A DNA stretch of 64,000 nt from Serripes groenlandicus (GCA_031761405.1 JASEVX010000001.1:196557706-196621705), one strand, 5' to 3'; shown: positions 24,180 through 34,307, counted from the first letter of the stretch. A program made the numbers and translations. The notes: a model not told the origin generated them from the letters alone.

Positions 24180-24285
24180 TCATATATTTATATACATACA
24201 TATACATATACACTTACACATAAATACACACATATATACTCACATATACATGCATTTACACATGCATGTACACATACATATAAAT
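24180..24285. repeat. (TA)/(CA)-rich microsatellite
   Basis: Degenerate CATATACA and TACACATA words, low complexity. Confidence 0.8.
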
Positions 24286-24538
24286 CAAAGAATAACAATT
24301 AAAAAAGTTTTATTTTGTGACTCACAATCAACTTTGCGTTTGAGAGCAAAAAGTAACTGACGTCCGTTGCATAAATACACACCCTTTTCAAAAAGGAGGT
24401 AATTACGCATAAACGTGATTTATCAAAAAGGCAAATGCTAAATATAATATAGCTCTTTTATCACAACTAAGTAACACGGGTCTTAACTGAAACGAAACGT
24501 AGACGACCCTTTGTTGTCTAATTGGAGACAACGGTCAG

Positions 24539-24875
24539 TTATCTCCCTTTAATACTCTCTACATCTAGCTAGATCCTATTATTTGGTTTCCTCTGTTTTT
24601 ATCATTGGTTTCTTTGCACTGGATGGTGCACTTATAATTGCATTTTCTTGGCCAACTGTTATTAGATTAAATAGTAATTCCACATTTGTTTTCTTTAAAC
24701 ACTGCTATGTAAATATTCTCTTTTGAATCATCACTTTAATTAACACATTTATGATTAATGTGTACAGAGTAATTGCAATATCTCATTGCGAAATAGCGAT
24801 AAAGACAAAGGATTCCAACTAAAGGACCTACCATCTATTTGGTCTTCCTTGGTCTTTATCTGACAAGGGAGATAA
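24539..24875. mobile_element. MITE bounded by TTATCTCCCTT
   Basis: TTATCTCCCTT at 24539-24549 and its exact complement AAGGGAGATAA at 24865-24875 form an 11-bp terminal inverted repeat around 315 bases without coding capacity. This terminal sequence is commonly seen in mollusc genomes (general knowledge). Confidence 0.5.
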
Positions 24876-25268
24876 TATAATTATCATTAATGTTCCTCAT
24901 TACTTCCACATTGTTATTCCCTTTCTTAAGTATATATATTGAGAGTCACAACACAAAAAAGACGATTGAAATGTTATTATAAACTGCACCCAGCTGTTCA
25001 GTTCTACTATGCCTTTTGGTCCCAAATAGCACAGGAAAAAGTAACAAACATGTTCCTCACCTTCCCTATTTCAGGAGTCAATCAATGGTTTAATTTATCT
25101 TGCAAGTTACGTGATAAATGGTACTTTCATAAGCACATCAACCCCGTAAAATCAGCAGTATTGTAACAATTCACAAAGAAATGAACTTACATGTAGACTT
25201 ATAAATTCACTATGTGATTTAACAACCTGCTTCTTCTGCTCATAGCTTCTTTAATAAAATTCGCAAGA
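24876..25268. other. Spacer, nothing recognised
   Basis: A plus frame of 75 codons (24939-25166) has no recognised motif. Otherwise AT-rich. Confidence 0.5.
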
Positions 25269-25622
25269 TTAACTCTTTCAGCGCCAAAGGCAATATTGAG
25301 CTTTTTGCAAACAATACAGATTCAGGTGAGTCAGCTCGTAACGAGCTGTCTCACCCGAAATCTGCATTGTTTGGCTGTGAGTTATAAAAATATTCCAAAA
25401 ATCCTAAAACATGAAAATAGAGTCGTCCGAGTTTGAACATGGATTTTGCAAACAATACAGATTCAGGTGAGTCAGCTCGTAACGAGCTGTCTCACCCGAA
25501 ATATGCATTGTTTGGCTGTGAGTTATAAAAATATTCCAAAAATCCTAAAACATGAAAATAGAGTCGTCCGAGTTTGAACATGGAAGAGTCTATTTTAAAC
25601 AATTCGGCCCTGAAAGGGTTAA
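25269..25622. mobile_element. TTAA-type MITE (family C) with internal duplication
   Basis: Left end TTAACTCTTTCAGCGCCAA; right end, on the complement, TTAACCCTTTCAGGGCCGAA. Inside, a unit of about 140 bp is present twice in tandem (from about 25303 and 25443). Each unit holds a long imperfect hairpin: ACAATACAGATTCAGGTGAG and CTCACCCGAAATCTGCATTG around CAGCTCGTAACGAGCTG. The ends look piggyBac-like (TTAA then CCCT) and no protein is coded. Confidence 0.75.
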
Positions 25623-25783
25623 GAAGTTTACGCTCATTACTAATGAGGATGGTCACTTTAATTTTAATTTTAGTATCAACCTGTGTATTTTTAATTGAAT
25701 ACGTAAACACCATTCAGAACCTATTCCATTATGACCACTGCCAAGCTTGCAATACTCGTGTGCTGGGTGGTTGGGTTAGTTAT

Positions 25784-26740
25784 CAAAGTCAAGTCAAAAG
25801 TCAAAAGTTTTTTATTGACGAAAAACATTACAAATGTTTTATAGTCCTTACAGGCGGCGGACAACAATATATATATTATATAACATGAGAAAAATATAAT
25901 ACATTTTAACAATATAGATAGGAATGTTATACAGAATTGTCATTTTCTTTCTGGCGATAAATGAAAGCCTTGTATGTAAATTTAGCCAACTTGCTCATAA
26001 CTATTGTAGATTGACATTTAAGCAGCTGTACAAACTTTTGCCTAGTTGGCCATTTACAATAGTATTTAGGCAGAATATTATTTCGTAATTCTCGATAATA
26101 GGGACAAACTAGAATAAAGTGATATTCATTTTCCAAAACATTCATTGTGCATTTTTTACATATTCTACTGGTACGTGGTGTGTTGTTATGTCGACCGGTT
26201 TCGATCTCTAAAGAATGGCTTGAACATCGCAGTTTACTTAATGCCTGTATATATCTGAAGTTCGATACATGTACCATATATGGTTCCAATGCAATATCAT
26301 TTTTTATTAGTGAAAATGTATCAAGTTTGCTAGACGTTTCAATGTCATTGTGATAATGCTGTAAATATTGATCATATATTCGCTGTGTTATAGCGGCGAT
26401 ATGACCATCATTTACAGCAGTACTGTTCCATAAAAATTGAAATCCTAAGTCACATAACAATTGTTTCACATTAACAGACCATGTATTACAATTGTTTGAG
26501 CCAATGTTATTACAATTATATATAAGTTTATACATCAGGGAATCCGGAGGGAAGTAGCCAGCATATAATTGTAGATTTAAGTGTGAAAATCTGCAGTATG
26601 TAACACAATTGATGGTCATTAGAGGTGGAAAAAGACAATTGACGTAGTTTTCTTTGAAATGATTAATAAACACGACGACCAAAATGGTTTTACTTCGCTC
26701 ACTTGTGTAACAGAACTTAGATAGTTGTCCATGAACTTAT
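25784..26740 (-). mobile_element. Non-LTR retrotransposon (LINE), 3' end
   Basis: 5'-truncated LINE on the minus strand: the C-terminal part of the reverse-transcriptase polyprotein (25927-26736) followed by a short AT-rich 3' UTR and a TTTTGAC/TTGAC repeat tail at 25784-25805. A second 3' end of similar type lies at 23816-24010. Clade is uncertain; CR1/L2-like is my best guess. Confidence 0.75.
25927..26736 (-). pseudogene. LINE ORF2 C-terminal fragment
   Basis: An open frame of about 270 codons, 251 of them from the first alternative start, represents the region after the reverse-transcriptase domain. A zinc-knuckle-like cluster typical of LINE ORF2 C-termini is visible near residues 175-193 of the 251 as C-x2-C-x9-H-x4-C. 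It is preceded by EIETGRHNNTPRTSRIC and followed by PYYRELR, and the upstream segment GQLSKFCY fits the same family. A TAA at 26737-26739 interrupts the frame upstream, and no catalytic RT or endonuclease motifs are present, so the copy cannot move itself. It would have supplied target-primed reverse transcription in the intact element. Identification as LINE is firm; clade is not. Confidence 0.75.
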
Positions 26741-27653
26741 AAGAAAATCAAGCCCCTGATAACTTTCAAGCAGTATAATTTGCTCAAATCGATACTTTTC
26801 TACTTTTAATAATATTTAAGATCTAGTGATGACGCGTGAAATCCCGTGCAACCGGGAGCCTCGTTCTCACTCTCTTACACTATCGGTTTATTACATTTAC
26901 CTCTGTCACAGGCTCGAACTACTTTCGGGTTTCACGTGACTTTTTAGTCACGTGATCATGGCCATATTCCAAAATGGCTTCTACACCATTGAAAACAACG
27001 GCCGAAATATGTTGTGTTTGTTTTTGTTTACATCTATATATAGGTGACCTAGATAACAGATGTATGTGTAAAACTACCGAAAAGTAGTCGGTAGCTTTTT
27101 TCTTAATAAATACTTTGTTTTTGATTAGCAAAGTTAGAAAAAGATCCTGTCACAAGTGTAAAAGGTTAGTGCTTACATCATTGACAACTAAGTCAATTAA
27201 TATACAGTTATCATGTTTCGTCAAGAATCTTGACATTGAGCCTGTTGAAGAGATGATAGCGAGTGTAAGGAACGGTCACTCTACGATAGGAGATTGCCTC
27301 GTTCTATGTTAGATAGGTGATAGCAAAGGGTATGACTATTGTGAAGGTTGACCTAGTTTAACTCCGTCACCCTTCACAACAATCACTCCCCTCACTCTAA
27401 CTGCTGCGAAGGGTATAGTTGTTTGTAAGAGCACGCCGCACCCCTTGATTGGTCCGTTTTCCGGCTCAAGCTGAGCAGTGCTTCAGTAGACGAATTTTGA
27501 AAAATGTTGATGGGAAATGAAAATTTGCTGGTATTGAGCATTGCCACTAGTGAAATGTTTTGTTAAAGTTGCCAAGCGATAACTGAAATATATCATTCAG
27601 GCGAACAATTTATCGGGACGTATTTGTCTTTGGAACGTGGTGTAGTAGCTGTT
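26741..27653. other. Spacer with one palindrome
   Basis: Mostly unrecognised. At 26932-26955 TCACGTGACT and AGTCACGTGA form a perfect 10-bp stem with a TTTT loop. Near 27475-27520 a short family A-like block (CTTCAGTAGACGAATTTTGA) is visible. No gene supported. Confidence 0.5.
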
Positions 27654-28128
27654 TTAACCCGTTCCCTCATACAGACGCCTTCTAACGCCTCTGCAGCAGA
27701 CGACTTCTGAAAGCATTCTGACAAAAGATGAAATTACATTTTCTCTTTTTGCCACAGTGTTTTCAACCCTTTTCAAAAATCAACATATCTCATAACTGAA
27801 CAGATATTTTATTTTCAACTTAAGCATAAACAGCCCATTGTTGATATTCACAAATATACATAAAGAAATGGTGAAGACAATAAAATAGATGAAAAATAGA
27901 AATAATTAAGTTAAAATTCAGATTTATATGCATATGTATATAGTTTATAAACACACACATACTTGTATATACATATACTAATACACACACATATATATAT
28001 ATATACTAATTTCAATATGAAATGAATTATTTTGAAAGAAAATTGGACTGTTAGAGATATGTTACATTTTTGTCTTGATATTTTCAAAGTCGTTTGCTAC
28101 AGATTTGCTGTATGAGACAAAGTGTTAA
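27654..28128. mobile_element. Family A MITE with an AT-rich insertion
   Basis: Left end TTAACCCGTTCCCTCATAC with CTGCAGCAGACGAC; right end AAAGTCGTTTGCTAC then ATGAGACAAAGTGTTAA. The interior is roughly double the usual length, because of AT-rich and (CA)/(TA) repeat sequence at about 27840-28015. The final TTAA (28125-28128) is also the first base set of the next MITE. Confidence 0.75.
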
Positions 28129-28354
28129 CCATTTCCCTCATATAGACGCTTTCTGACGCCTCTGCAGCAGACGGCTTTTTGAAAACATAGTGACAAAAGA
28201 AGAAATTGCACAAAACGTGCAATTTCTCCTTTTGCCACAATGTTTTCCACTTTTTGTCATAGGTTATCCATTCAATTATGGAGATTTTCTATGTTTTGAC
28301 AAAATACGTTCAAAGTCGTCTGCTGCATAATTGTTGTATGAGGGAAAGGGTTAA
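28125..28354. mobile_element. Family A MITE, complete reference copy
   Basis: A 230-bp element from TTAACCATTTCCCTCATATA to TATGAGGGAAAGGGTTAA. The two halves are inverted: GCAGCAGACGGCTTTTTGAA at left against TTCAAAGTCGTCTGCTGC at right, with an innermost hairpin AAATTGCAC/GTGCAATTT. Clean TTAA at both edges and a CCC/GGG terminus resemble piggyBac-superfamily ends. Confidence 0.85.
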
Positions 28355-28483
28355 TTGTTCATACGACCTTCACACTTACCTATAACAGATTGACGAAGAT
28401 GACAATACATGCATGAGTTCTGTTTCAGTACAGTGATTCCTCGAACAGCTCGATGACTCGAGACAATGTTTAGGGTCTTTTCG

Positions 28484-28568
28484 ACTAGTCTTAGCTACAC
28501 TTCTTTCATACCCTTATAAACAACAACAACAACAACAACATTGTTAGCATGTACCAGGCAGGCTTTAT
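28484..28568 (-). repeat. Split direct repeat B2 (element 3' end)
   Basis: An 85-bp repeat from ACTAGTCTTAGCTACAC to CAGGCAGGCTTTAT containing a (CAA)n run. It matches B1 with one difference noted (ACCCTTATA here, ACCCCTATA in B1). Confidence 0.85.
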
Positions 28569-28970
28569 TAGTACAGGACTGAGATACAAATAATCATTAA
28601 CAGATTCTTCTGATCAAGTCTTAAATCAACATTAGTTATAAAAACCCAGATCTATAAACAATATGAGCTTATTTAATGCGGTCGACTGGCCCAGGAACAA
28701 CCAGAGATAAAAACATCTTTTTGATGAAATAACTCTGGAAACCTGTGTCCGGGCGTCAAATGCCATACCGCGAAGCGCCGGACCTTACTTTGCTCTAGAC
28801 AAATGCAATACGCACTCCTTTAGTGCGCAGTAATACATTTAGTGGTACATGGTGACTTAACCAAATATAAATATTGTCCCTTTCAACTCTCAAAGGACTT
28901 CAATTATTGAAAATAATCGACTTTCATCTAAAGTAATGTATAAAGAAATAACGAAATCATTAATGAAATT
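28569..28970. other. Sequence between A2 and B2
   Basis: About 400 bp unique to the 3' end of the Ngaro-like element. Contains GCGAAGCGCCGGACC and ATTGAAAATAATCGAC words but no coding frame or repeat partner. Confidence 0.5.
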
Positions 28971-29133
28971 GAAATTGAACACGTCTTGCCTGTACGTGAC
29001 TGACTGGTAGAATGATTTGCTTACACAAACTGCGCACGGGTTCACCCGTGCGTAAATAACATACCCACAATTCAAATCACATGTCGCTAAGACAACATTT
29101 TCTCTCTATACTTCGCACCGCGAGAAAATACTA
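28971..29133 (-). repeat. Split direct repeat A2
   Basis: A 163-bp repeat from GAAATTGAACACGTCTTGCC to CACCGCGAGAAAATACTA. It matches A1 at 32982-33144 with one difference noted (GTAAATAAC against GTAAACAAC). Contains the hairpin GCGCACGGGT/ACCCGTGCG. Confidence 0.9.
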
Positions 29134-29214
29134 GTCTTAGCTACACTTCTTTCATACCCCTATAAACAACAACAACAACAACAACATTGTTAGCATGTAC
29201 CAGGCAGGCTTTAT
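29130..29214 (-). repeat. Split direct repeat B1
   Basis: Abuts A2 through the shared ACTA at 29130-29133, reproducing the joint expected if the two element ends met in a circle. Confidence 0.85.
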
Positions 29215-29294
29215 AGACACCCAAAGTAAGGGCGGAAATAACAGATAAAGATGCGATTACAGATTAAGGCTTTTTGTCACTTCAAGTCTTAACT

Positions 29295-30250
29295 TATGAA
29301 TCTGCGACATACCCATCTTTGCTACCGTCGGACTTCCACCGACCGTGCCATTTCCAACATCTATCGTTAACCCCTGAATTTGCTGCTGCAGTAGCACCTC
29401 CTGCTCTCAATGAATGCAAACCAATGTTCAAATCGCCTGTAAAGGTACGAAATCTACCTATCATATCTCCCTAGGCCTAGTGTAACCAAGTGATTTATTT
29501 TTTAGAAATCAATCTGCATGTATTTCCAGACCTATAACAAGGTCTAAACAGATAATTGAGATCAGTAACAATCTGACTAGTAATTGACATGTAACGCTTT
29601 AACATACTGTAGGGACAAGCTACAGAGTCTCCTTTACATATGACAACAGTATTACCGTAGCGATACTGATCAGTCTTGCCTTTTCTAATAACTAATGTGA
29701 AATAATCATCATGAAATGCCACGTCATTACATCGTAATGAACTTATCTCGTCAAACCTTAAAAACCCGGCATAACCTAGCAATAAAAAGCACAAGTCTCT
29801 AACAACCATTACATCAACGGAATATGAATATTCGGAACAAACTTTCTTCAAAACATCCGCGTCTATAGGGTACTTTTTATTTACTGGTTTCGATAAGGTT
29901 CGTACTGATACTGATCGGTCATGCGCAACGTCATTACATCTCAATGAACTGATCTGGCCAAACCTTTCTATGTAACATGAATTGCTTCTAAGTATCCGCG
30001 TCTATATGATCCTTTTTATTTAGTGCTTCGATAAAGCTCTTTTAACCGATTCTAATAAGCTTTTGACAAAATTGTTTTCCGTTGGAATGGGAAGTCCCTT
30101 TAAACAATGTGCCCACTTAATACTGTATACATTTGCATATATCACATTGAATGAACATTGTTTGTCAATTTGTTCTGTGAGATATAATAAAACGAGTATC
30201 GAAGATACGGGAATTGCACTTCCACCTTTCGACACAATAAAACGCCTCCA
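29295..30250 (-). pseudogene. Tyrosine recombinase (YR) of Ngaro-like element, broken
   Basis: Remnants of a DIRS-order tyrosine recombinase/integrase, which in intact elements inserts the circular DNA copy. N-terminal helical domain at 30020-30235 (includes SIKWAHCLKGLPIPTENNF). Catalytic core in the 29495-29944 frame with first arginine in GYAGFLRFDE and the beta strand FTLVIRKGKTDQYRYG. After a stop and frame change, 29298-29468 carries LHSLRAGGATAAA (H-x-x-R), HGRWKSDGSKDGY (third His/Trp region and the likely nucleophile Tyr). All expected catalytic residues can therefore be located, but in three disjoined frames. A segment of about 209 bp is duplicated (AACGTCATTACATC at about 29928 and ACGTCATTACATCG at about 29720), so RFDEISSLRCNDVA-like sequence occurs twice. 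Not functional as it stands. Confidence 0.8.
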
Positions 30251-30479
30251 CTTGTCGAGGTTCAGTATGTACTGTTTTTGTTTGCCGCGTCACTTTTTGT
30301 GTAAGCTAGTTGTTCTGCCATTTTCTATGTACATGACCAATTGTTCCGCTGGTATACAACTCGGTATTTACCAATTCATTCACAGTGTCCTCTAAACATA
30401 AACCTGAAATAAATAACTGTTGTATTAACAATTAGCAATTACTTTTATTGCTAATAGCCCAAATTTAACAGGCCGTCCG

Positions 30480-31240
30480 TTGATAATTCAGTTACTATTG
30501 TAATCAGTAACAACTATATCGACCGTGCGTGGACCCCATCGTGTGTCTAAATATCTAAACAACCGGTCAACAACAGACCAATCATCACTATCGTGACATC
30601 TGCTTAGTAAATCTGCCTCATATTTCGAGATTCTAGGAATCCATCAATAATCTACATATATCATTGGCGCTGTAAACAAGGTTGTCTACTACAAGTACTG
30701 AAAATACTAAAAACATTTTTTATTGTCACTGTTTACCAAAATATGACGTTCTTCCAGACGTTCACTTCTAAGAATTCATCCATAATCGACAGAAATAATA
30801 CTGTTTCTATATATATCATTGGCGCTTTTAGCTATTACCTATAAACAAGGTGTTCTACTACATGTACTCAAAATACTCAAAACTAAAATATGACGTCCTT
30901 CCAGACTTTCACTGTGAGATAACAAATATCTATGTACAGCTTCTAGCTCTCTCCAAGTACAGCTTTTAGGCTCTCCTCTAGAGACCAACTTCCTATAAGT
31001 GAAATGTCCAATTGACTATGTATGTAACCTCCAAAACAAAACAGTGGTAAATATAACAGTATCTTGCTCCTTTAAGCAACAGACAATATATGCCTTAATC
31101 ATAGATCGGATATGTTCCTTCCAGAACAGCATCTCCGACAGTGCCTCTGCACTAACCCTCACAGGTGTATTCCAGCTTACTTGCTGATTCAGACACTTAA
31201 AAAGCGCGAGTTCTAAGCCTAACGACTGGACCAATCGTGT
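30480..31240 (-). pseudogene. RNase H region of Ngaro-like element, broken
   Basis: Pieces in several frames on the minus strand. SWNTPVRVSAEALSEMLFWK lies in the 31016-31234 frame. SCTWRELEAVHRYLL lies near 30900-30985. ADLLSRCHDSDDWSVV and FRYLDTRWGPRTVD lie near 30510-30630. The TWRELEAV and DDW...WGP-TVD signatures are typical of DIRS-order RNase H domains. Between them a block of about 150 bp is repeated (about 30629-30765 and 30769-30915), breaking the frame. In an intact element this domain removes RNA from the RNA/DNA hybrid. Confidence 0.7.
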
Positions 31241-31320
31241 ATTTCATCGAAATCAGTTATCCTATTACTCGCGCGAGATCGCGTGCGAATATAAAATATG
31301 TTCCATTTGAAACCCTCTTG

Positions 31321-32012
31321 ATAATAGACCCATTGCTGATTTAAGAACCAGATATCCTTTCTTATGTGACTGATAAAGTAAACGTAACTCGTATTCCATA
31401 AGTAACCTAACCATACAATTATTTATTTAACTAAACACATTTGTCGTCTGCTAAAAGAAATTCGAACTTTTCAATGTCCTTTTTTAACAGATATTCCCAA
31501 TTCATGTTTGCAAATATGTACTGTTACCGCCTAAACCGTCATATAAAAATGATAATAGACCCATTGCTGATTTAAGAACCAGATATCCTTTCTTCTGTGA
31601 CTGATAAAGTAAACGTAACTCGTATTCCATAAGTAACCTAACCATACAATTATTTATTTAACTAAATACATTTGTCGTCTGCTAAAAGAAATTCGAACTT
31701 TTCAATGTCCTTTTTTAACATATTCCCAGTTCATATGTTTGCAAATATGTACTGTTACCGCCTAAACCGTCATCTAAAAATGATAATAGACCCATTGCTG
31801 ATTTAAGAACCAGATATCCTTTCTTCTTTGACTGATAAAGTAAACGTTACTCGTATTCCATAAGTAACATAACCATACAATTATTTATTTAACTAAATAC
31901 ATTTCTCGTCTGCTAAAAGAAATTCGAACTTTTCGATGTCCTTTTTTAACAGGTATTCCCAGTAGTTCATATGTTTGCAAATATGTACTGCTACAGCCTA
32001 AACCGTCATCTA
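31321..32012. repeat. Three 231-bp tandem copies inside the RT region
   Basis: Copies start at 31321, 31552 and 31783 (each ATAATAGACCCATTGCTGAT) and end near CCTAAACCGTCAT. The third merges with the readable RT frame, so the unit is a triplicated piece of RT coding sequence. Copies differ at only a few positions. Confidence 0.95.
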
Positions 32013-32238
32013 ACAACCTGACTTTCTCATCACTCAGCTTCCTCCTTCGCTTTACCACAAAACGAAGTACTTTGGTAAATATCGCCTCTGCTACTGAGAT
32101 CCCGAACGGAAGAACGTTGAAAATATAGTATGATTGTTTCTCCATCGAGAACCTATGAAAATCCGAAAGATATTCGATGCGGCTCGAACATTTCAATGTG
32201 GAAGTACTACGCTGTACTGGACAGATCTCGTGCAACAC
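31885..32238 (-). pseudogene. Reverse transcriptase fragment of Ngaro-like element
   Basis: A 117-codon minus frame holding the RT palm region: YYIFNVLPFGISVAEAIFTK, a close match to the F-x-x-LPFG-x-x-x-A-x-x-IFTK motif of DIRS-order RTs, then VRLLDDGLG, the counterpart of the catalytic YxDD box (here LLDDG; DIRS RTs use related V/I-DDG forms). The frame then runs into the first of three tandem 231-bp copies and stops. Upstream RT motifs are not readable in one frame. It would have copied the element RNA. Confidence 0.75.
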
Positions 32239-32352
32239 TGATATTCAAACTTCACCTTGTATTCAAATAAGTTCTTATTCATATGCCAACAGTCTAAAAC
32301 AAGACGAGGCTTATTCGATTCATTAAACGATACTGCCAATAGATTTACCAAT

Positions 32353-32686
32353 ACTCAAGTTTACGTTTTTAAACATCCCACTGGTGAAATAATATCTCTA
32401 TTATACCGTCTCTTTTTATGATGCCTTCTGAAGCCAAATTAGCTTTACTACTCGGCATACAAAAGGAACAATCTAAAATTGTACTTATCTGACAATTGAA
32501 GCTTATACCTCTAGTACAAAGTTACCTTTATTTTCCCTATACTCAATATTACGTTTTAAACATTCCACTGGTGAAATAATATATCTTTATTATACCGAAT
32601 CTTTTTATGATGCTTTCTGAAGACAAAGTAGCTTTATTATTATGCCTACAAAAGGAACAATCTAAAATTGTACTTATCTGACAAAT
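32353..32686. repeat. 186-bp tandem duplication inside Ngaro-like element
   Basis: Two diverged copies, each with CCACTGGTGAAATAATAT, TTTTTATGATGC and AAAAGGAACAATCTAAAATT, starting about 32353 and 32540. They lie between the ORF1 and RT remnants. Confidence 0.85.
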
Positions 32687-32718
32687 GCATCTCTCTCGAG
32701 GCTGAAAATCTTTGCCTC

Positions 32719-32958
32719 TTACTGCTTTTGACTACTATGTTGGTTTTCCCCTGTGGCTGCGGGTTTGTTGATGTGATAGTAGTCTGTGTGCTGCACCATA
32801 CGTGACATATCGGCGTGTTTTTGTTTGCTTTGCTTCATCTTCCGGTGAGCGTGTACTAGCTTCAACCACGCGCGTATCAACCCTCTAAGGCGGCTGGCAA
32901 TTAAAGTTGACAGCCTTAGAGATTCCATCTGCGAAAGCAAATTGTTCTGCTCATCCAT
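32719..32958 (-). pseudogene. Possible ORF1 (gag-like) remnant of Ngaro-like element
   Basis: An ATG at 32956-32958 just inside A1 opens 79 codons beginning MDEQNNLLSQMESLRLSTLI, then a basic stretch (HRKMKQSKQK) and a hydrophilic end. Position right after A1 and charge pattern fit an ORF1 start. No zinc knuckle or other diagnostic gag motif is present, so the identification rests on place. A longer frame reaching 33081 would run through the terminal repeat and is less likely. Confidence 0.4.
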
Positions 32959-32981
32959 GATAACACGTGGTTCTCTTCTAC

Positions 32982-33144
32982 GAAATTGAACACGTCTTGC
33001 CTGTACGTGACTGACTGGTAGAATGATTTGCTTACACAAACTGCGCACGGGTTCACCCGTGCGTAAACAACATACCCACAATTCAAATCACATGTCGCTA
33101 AGACAACATTTTCTCTCTATACTTCGCACCGCGAGAAAATACTA
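32982..33144 (-). repeat. Split direct repeat A1 (element 5' end)
   Basis: 163-bp partner of A2. Its outer edge is ...AAAATACTA at 33144, after which host sequence ATCTCGTGACC begins. Confidence 0.9.
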
Positions 33145-33363
33145 ATCTCGTGACCACTGTACGTTTCATATGTTTGGGTACATATGACCAAAGACACAGC
33201 CTTGCTAGTGAAAACATAACAGAAGCCTGTAGATGGACTCTTGTTTGCTGTCATACAAATTGATAGTATTTAACCCGTAATTCATCTGTTATTTCTGAGA
33301 TAACGTTAATATTAAAACTGTTTAAACAATCATCTAAAGAAAGAAAATAATTTATGAACTAGA
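33145..33363. other. Flank of the Ngaro-like element
   Basis: Unrecognised AT-rich DNA immediately upstream of A1. Confidence 0.5.
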
Positions 33364-33578
33364 TTAATCATTTCCCACTTTAAGACGCGTTTTGACGATT
33401 TTGCGTCCGAAGACAACTTTTAAAAAACATTGTTGCAAAACACGAAGATGCTCATCATGAGTAATTTCCCAATTTGCTAGGTTTTTCAGCTTAATTCAAT
33501 AATTAGAAATTCTATATTTTGTTCAAGATGTTGTAAAATGTGTCTGCTGCAGAATGAATGTGTGTGGGAAAGGGTTAA
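33364..33578. mobile_element. Family A MITE
   Basis: TTAATCATTTCCCACTTTAA to GTGTGGGAAAGGGTTAA, with TGTCTGCTGCAG at right. Confidence 0.7.
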
Positions 33579-33639
33579 GACAGCGGAGTTTAAAAGACAT
33601 TGTCATGAGAACAATTGTATATTATTGTAACCTTAGTTT

Positions 33640-33850
33640 GATTTAGTTCAAACTTATTTATTTTCATCGAGTTCGAAACAAGCTTTAAACTTAAACCAAT
33701 CACGCTCGATGTCTGCTTCCTGGAGATATAACCAGTACTCGCGCCGTTTGTGTGAACAAAAAAAACCAAAGGCAGAATCCGCTCATCACGGATTTGAACC
33801 CGGGACCTTTGGTACGAGAGGCCGACTGAACCACTGTGTTCGAAAACAAC
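33640..33850 (-). mobile_element. tRNA-derived SINE (family S3)
   Basis: Minus strand: A-box-like GTGGTTCAGTCGG, B-box-like GGGTTCAAATCC (complement of 33792-33803), then CACACAAACGGCGCGAGTAC, CGAGCGTGATTGG and AAAGCTTGTTTCGAACTCG. It shares these blocks with 23185-23370 on the other strand. Confidence 0.75.
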
Positions 33851-34307
33851 CTTCGAGAATCTGATCGTCTACGCAGTCCAACCTGTGCTACTCGTCATCC
33901 AGTTCTACATCTACGTGAACCGCCCCGGTGAGGGAGTGCTAGACCGTCCGCCTCGAGAGCAGGAGTACGTGGGTCTGGTTTTGACTGTAAATATCTAATT
34001 TCAACCAAACTATCAGGGCTAGATGTGTTAGGATACTCCTTAGTGTTTTGTTATTTATAGGGATTTTTTTTCTCGAGGATTCGTAACTGTTCTGTTGTTC
34101 AGTGCCGTATATAAATCGCTTCGATAAGTTCTGCAAGTAAGTTCTGTCGGTAAGATTCGGCTAAAACTCAACTACATTGGATTGATTCTTAGTCCAATCT
34201 TGCATACTATTGATTTTTGATTCCTAATCTAGATAACCTTAGAGCATTTAAACTTTTTGTAAACGTGTTTGTAATTTGTAAAACATGGCGTAACACGATG
34301 TAAACTA
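33851..34307. other. Spacer; weak tRNA-like trace
   Basis: At about 33915-33980 GAGTGCTAGACCGTCCGCCT then GTGGGTCTGGTTTTGACT resembles a degenerate tRNA head (plus strand) but lacks a convincing B box. Nothing else recognised. Confidence 0.3.

Larger units (their letters stand above)
28484..33144 (-). mobile_element. Ngaro-like tyrosine-recombinase retrotransposon, decayed
   Basis: A 4.66-kb element in the minus sense. In transcription order: repeat A1 (33144-32982), a possible ORF1 remnant, RT, RNase H, tyrosine recombinase, repeat B1 (29214-29130), repeat A2 (29133-28971), about 400 bp, and repeat B2 (28568-28484). The A1...B1A2...B2 arrangement of split direct repeats is the hallmark of Ngaro-type elements in the DIRS order (established). 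I saw no methyltransferase-like segment between RNase H and recombinase, which favours Ngaro over PAT/DIRS1. Frameshifts, stops and internal tandem duplications have destroyed every ORF. The word ACTA sits at both outer edges and at the internal B1/A2 joint. Confidence 0.8.

Noticed and set aside
25574..25888. 104-codon plus frame
   Set aside because: Runs through a MITE end and the antisense of a LINE 3' UTR.
28484..33144. LTR retrotransposon (Gypsy/Copia) interpretation
   Set aside because: The repeats are arranged A...BA...B, not as two equal LTRs, and the integration enzyme is a tyrosine recombinase, not a DDE integrase.
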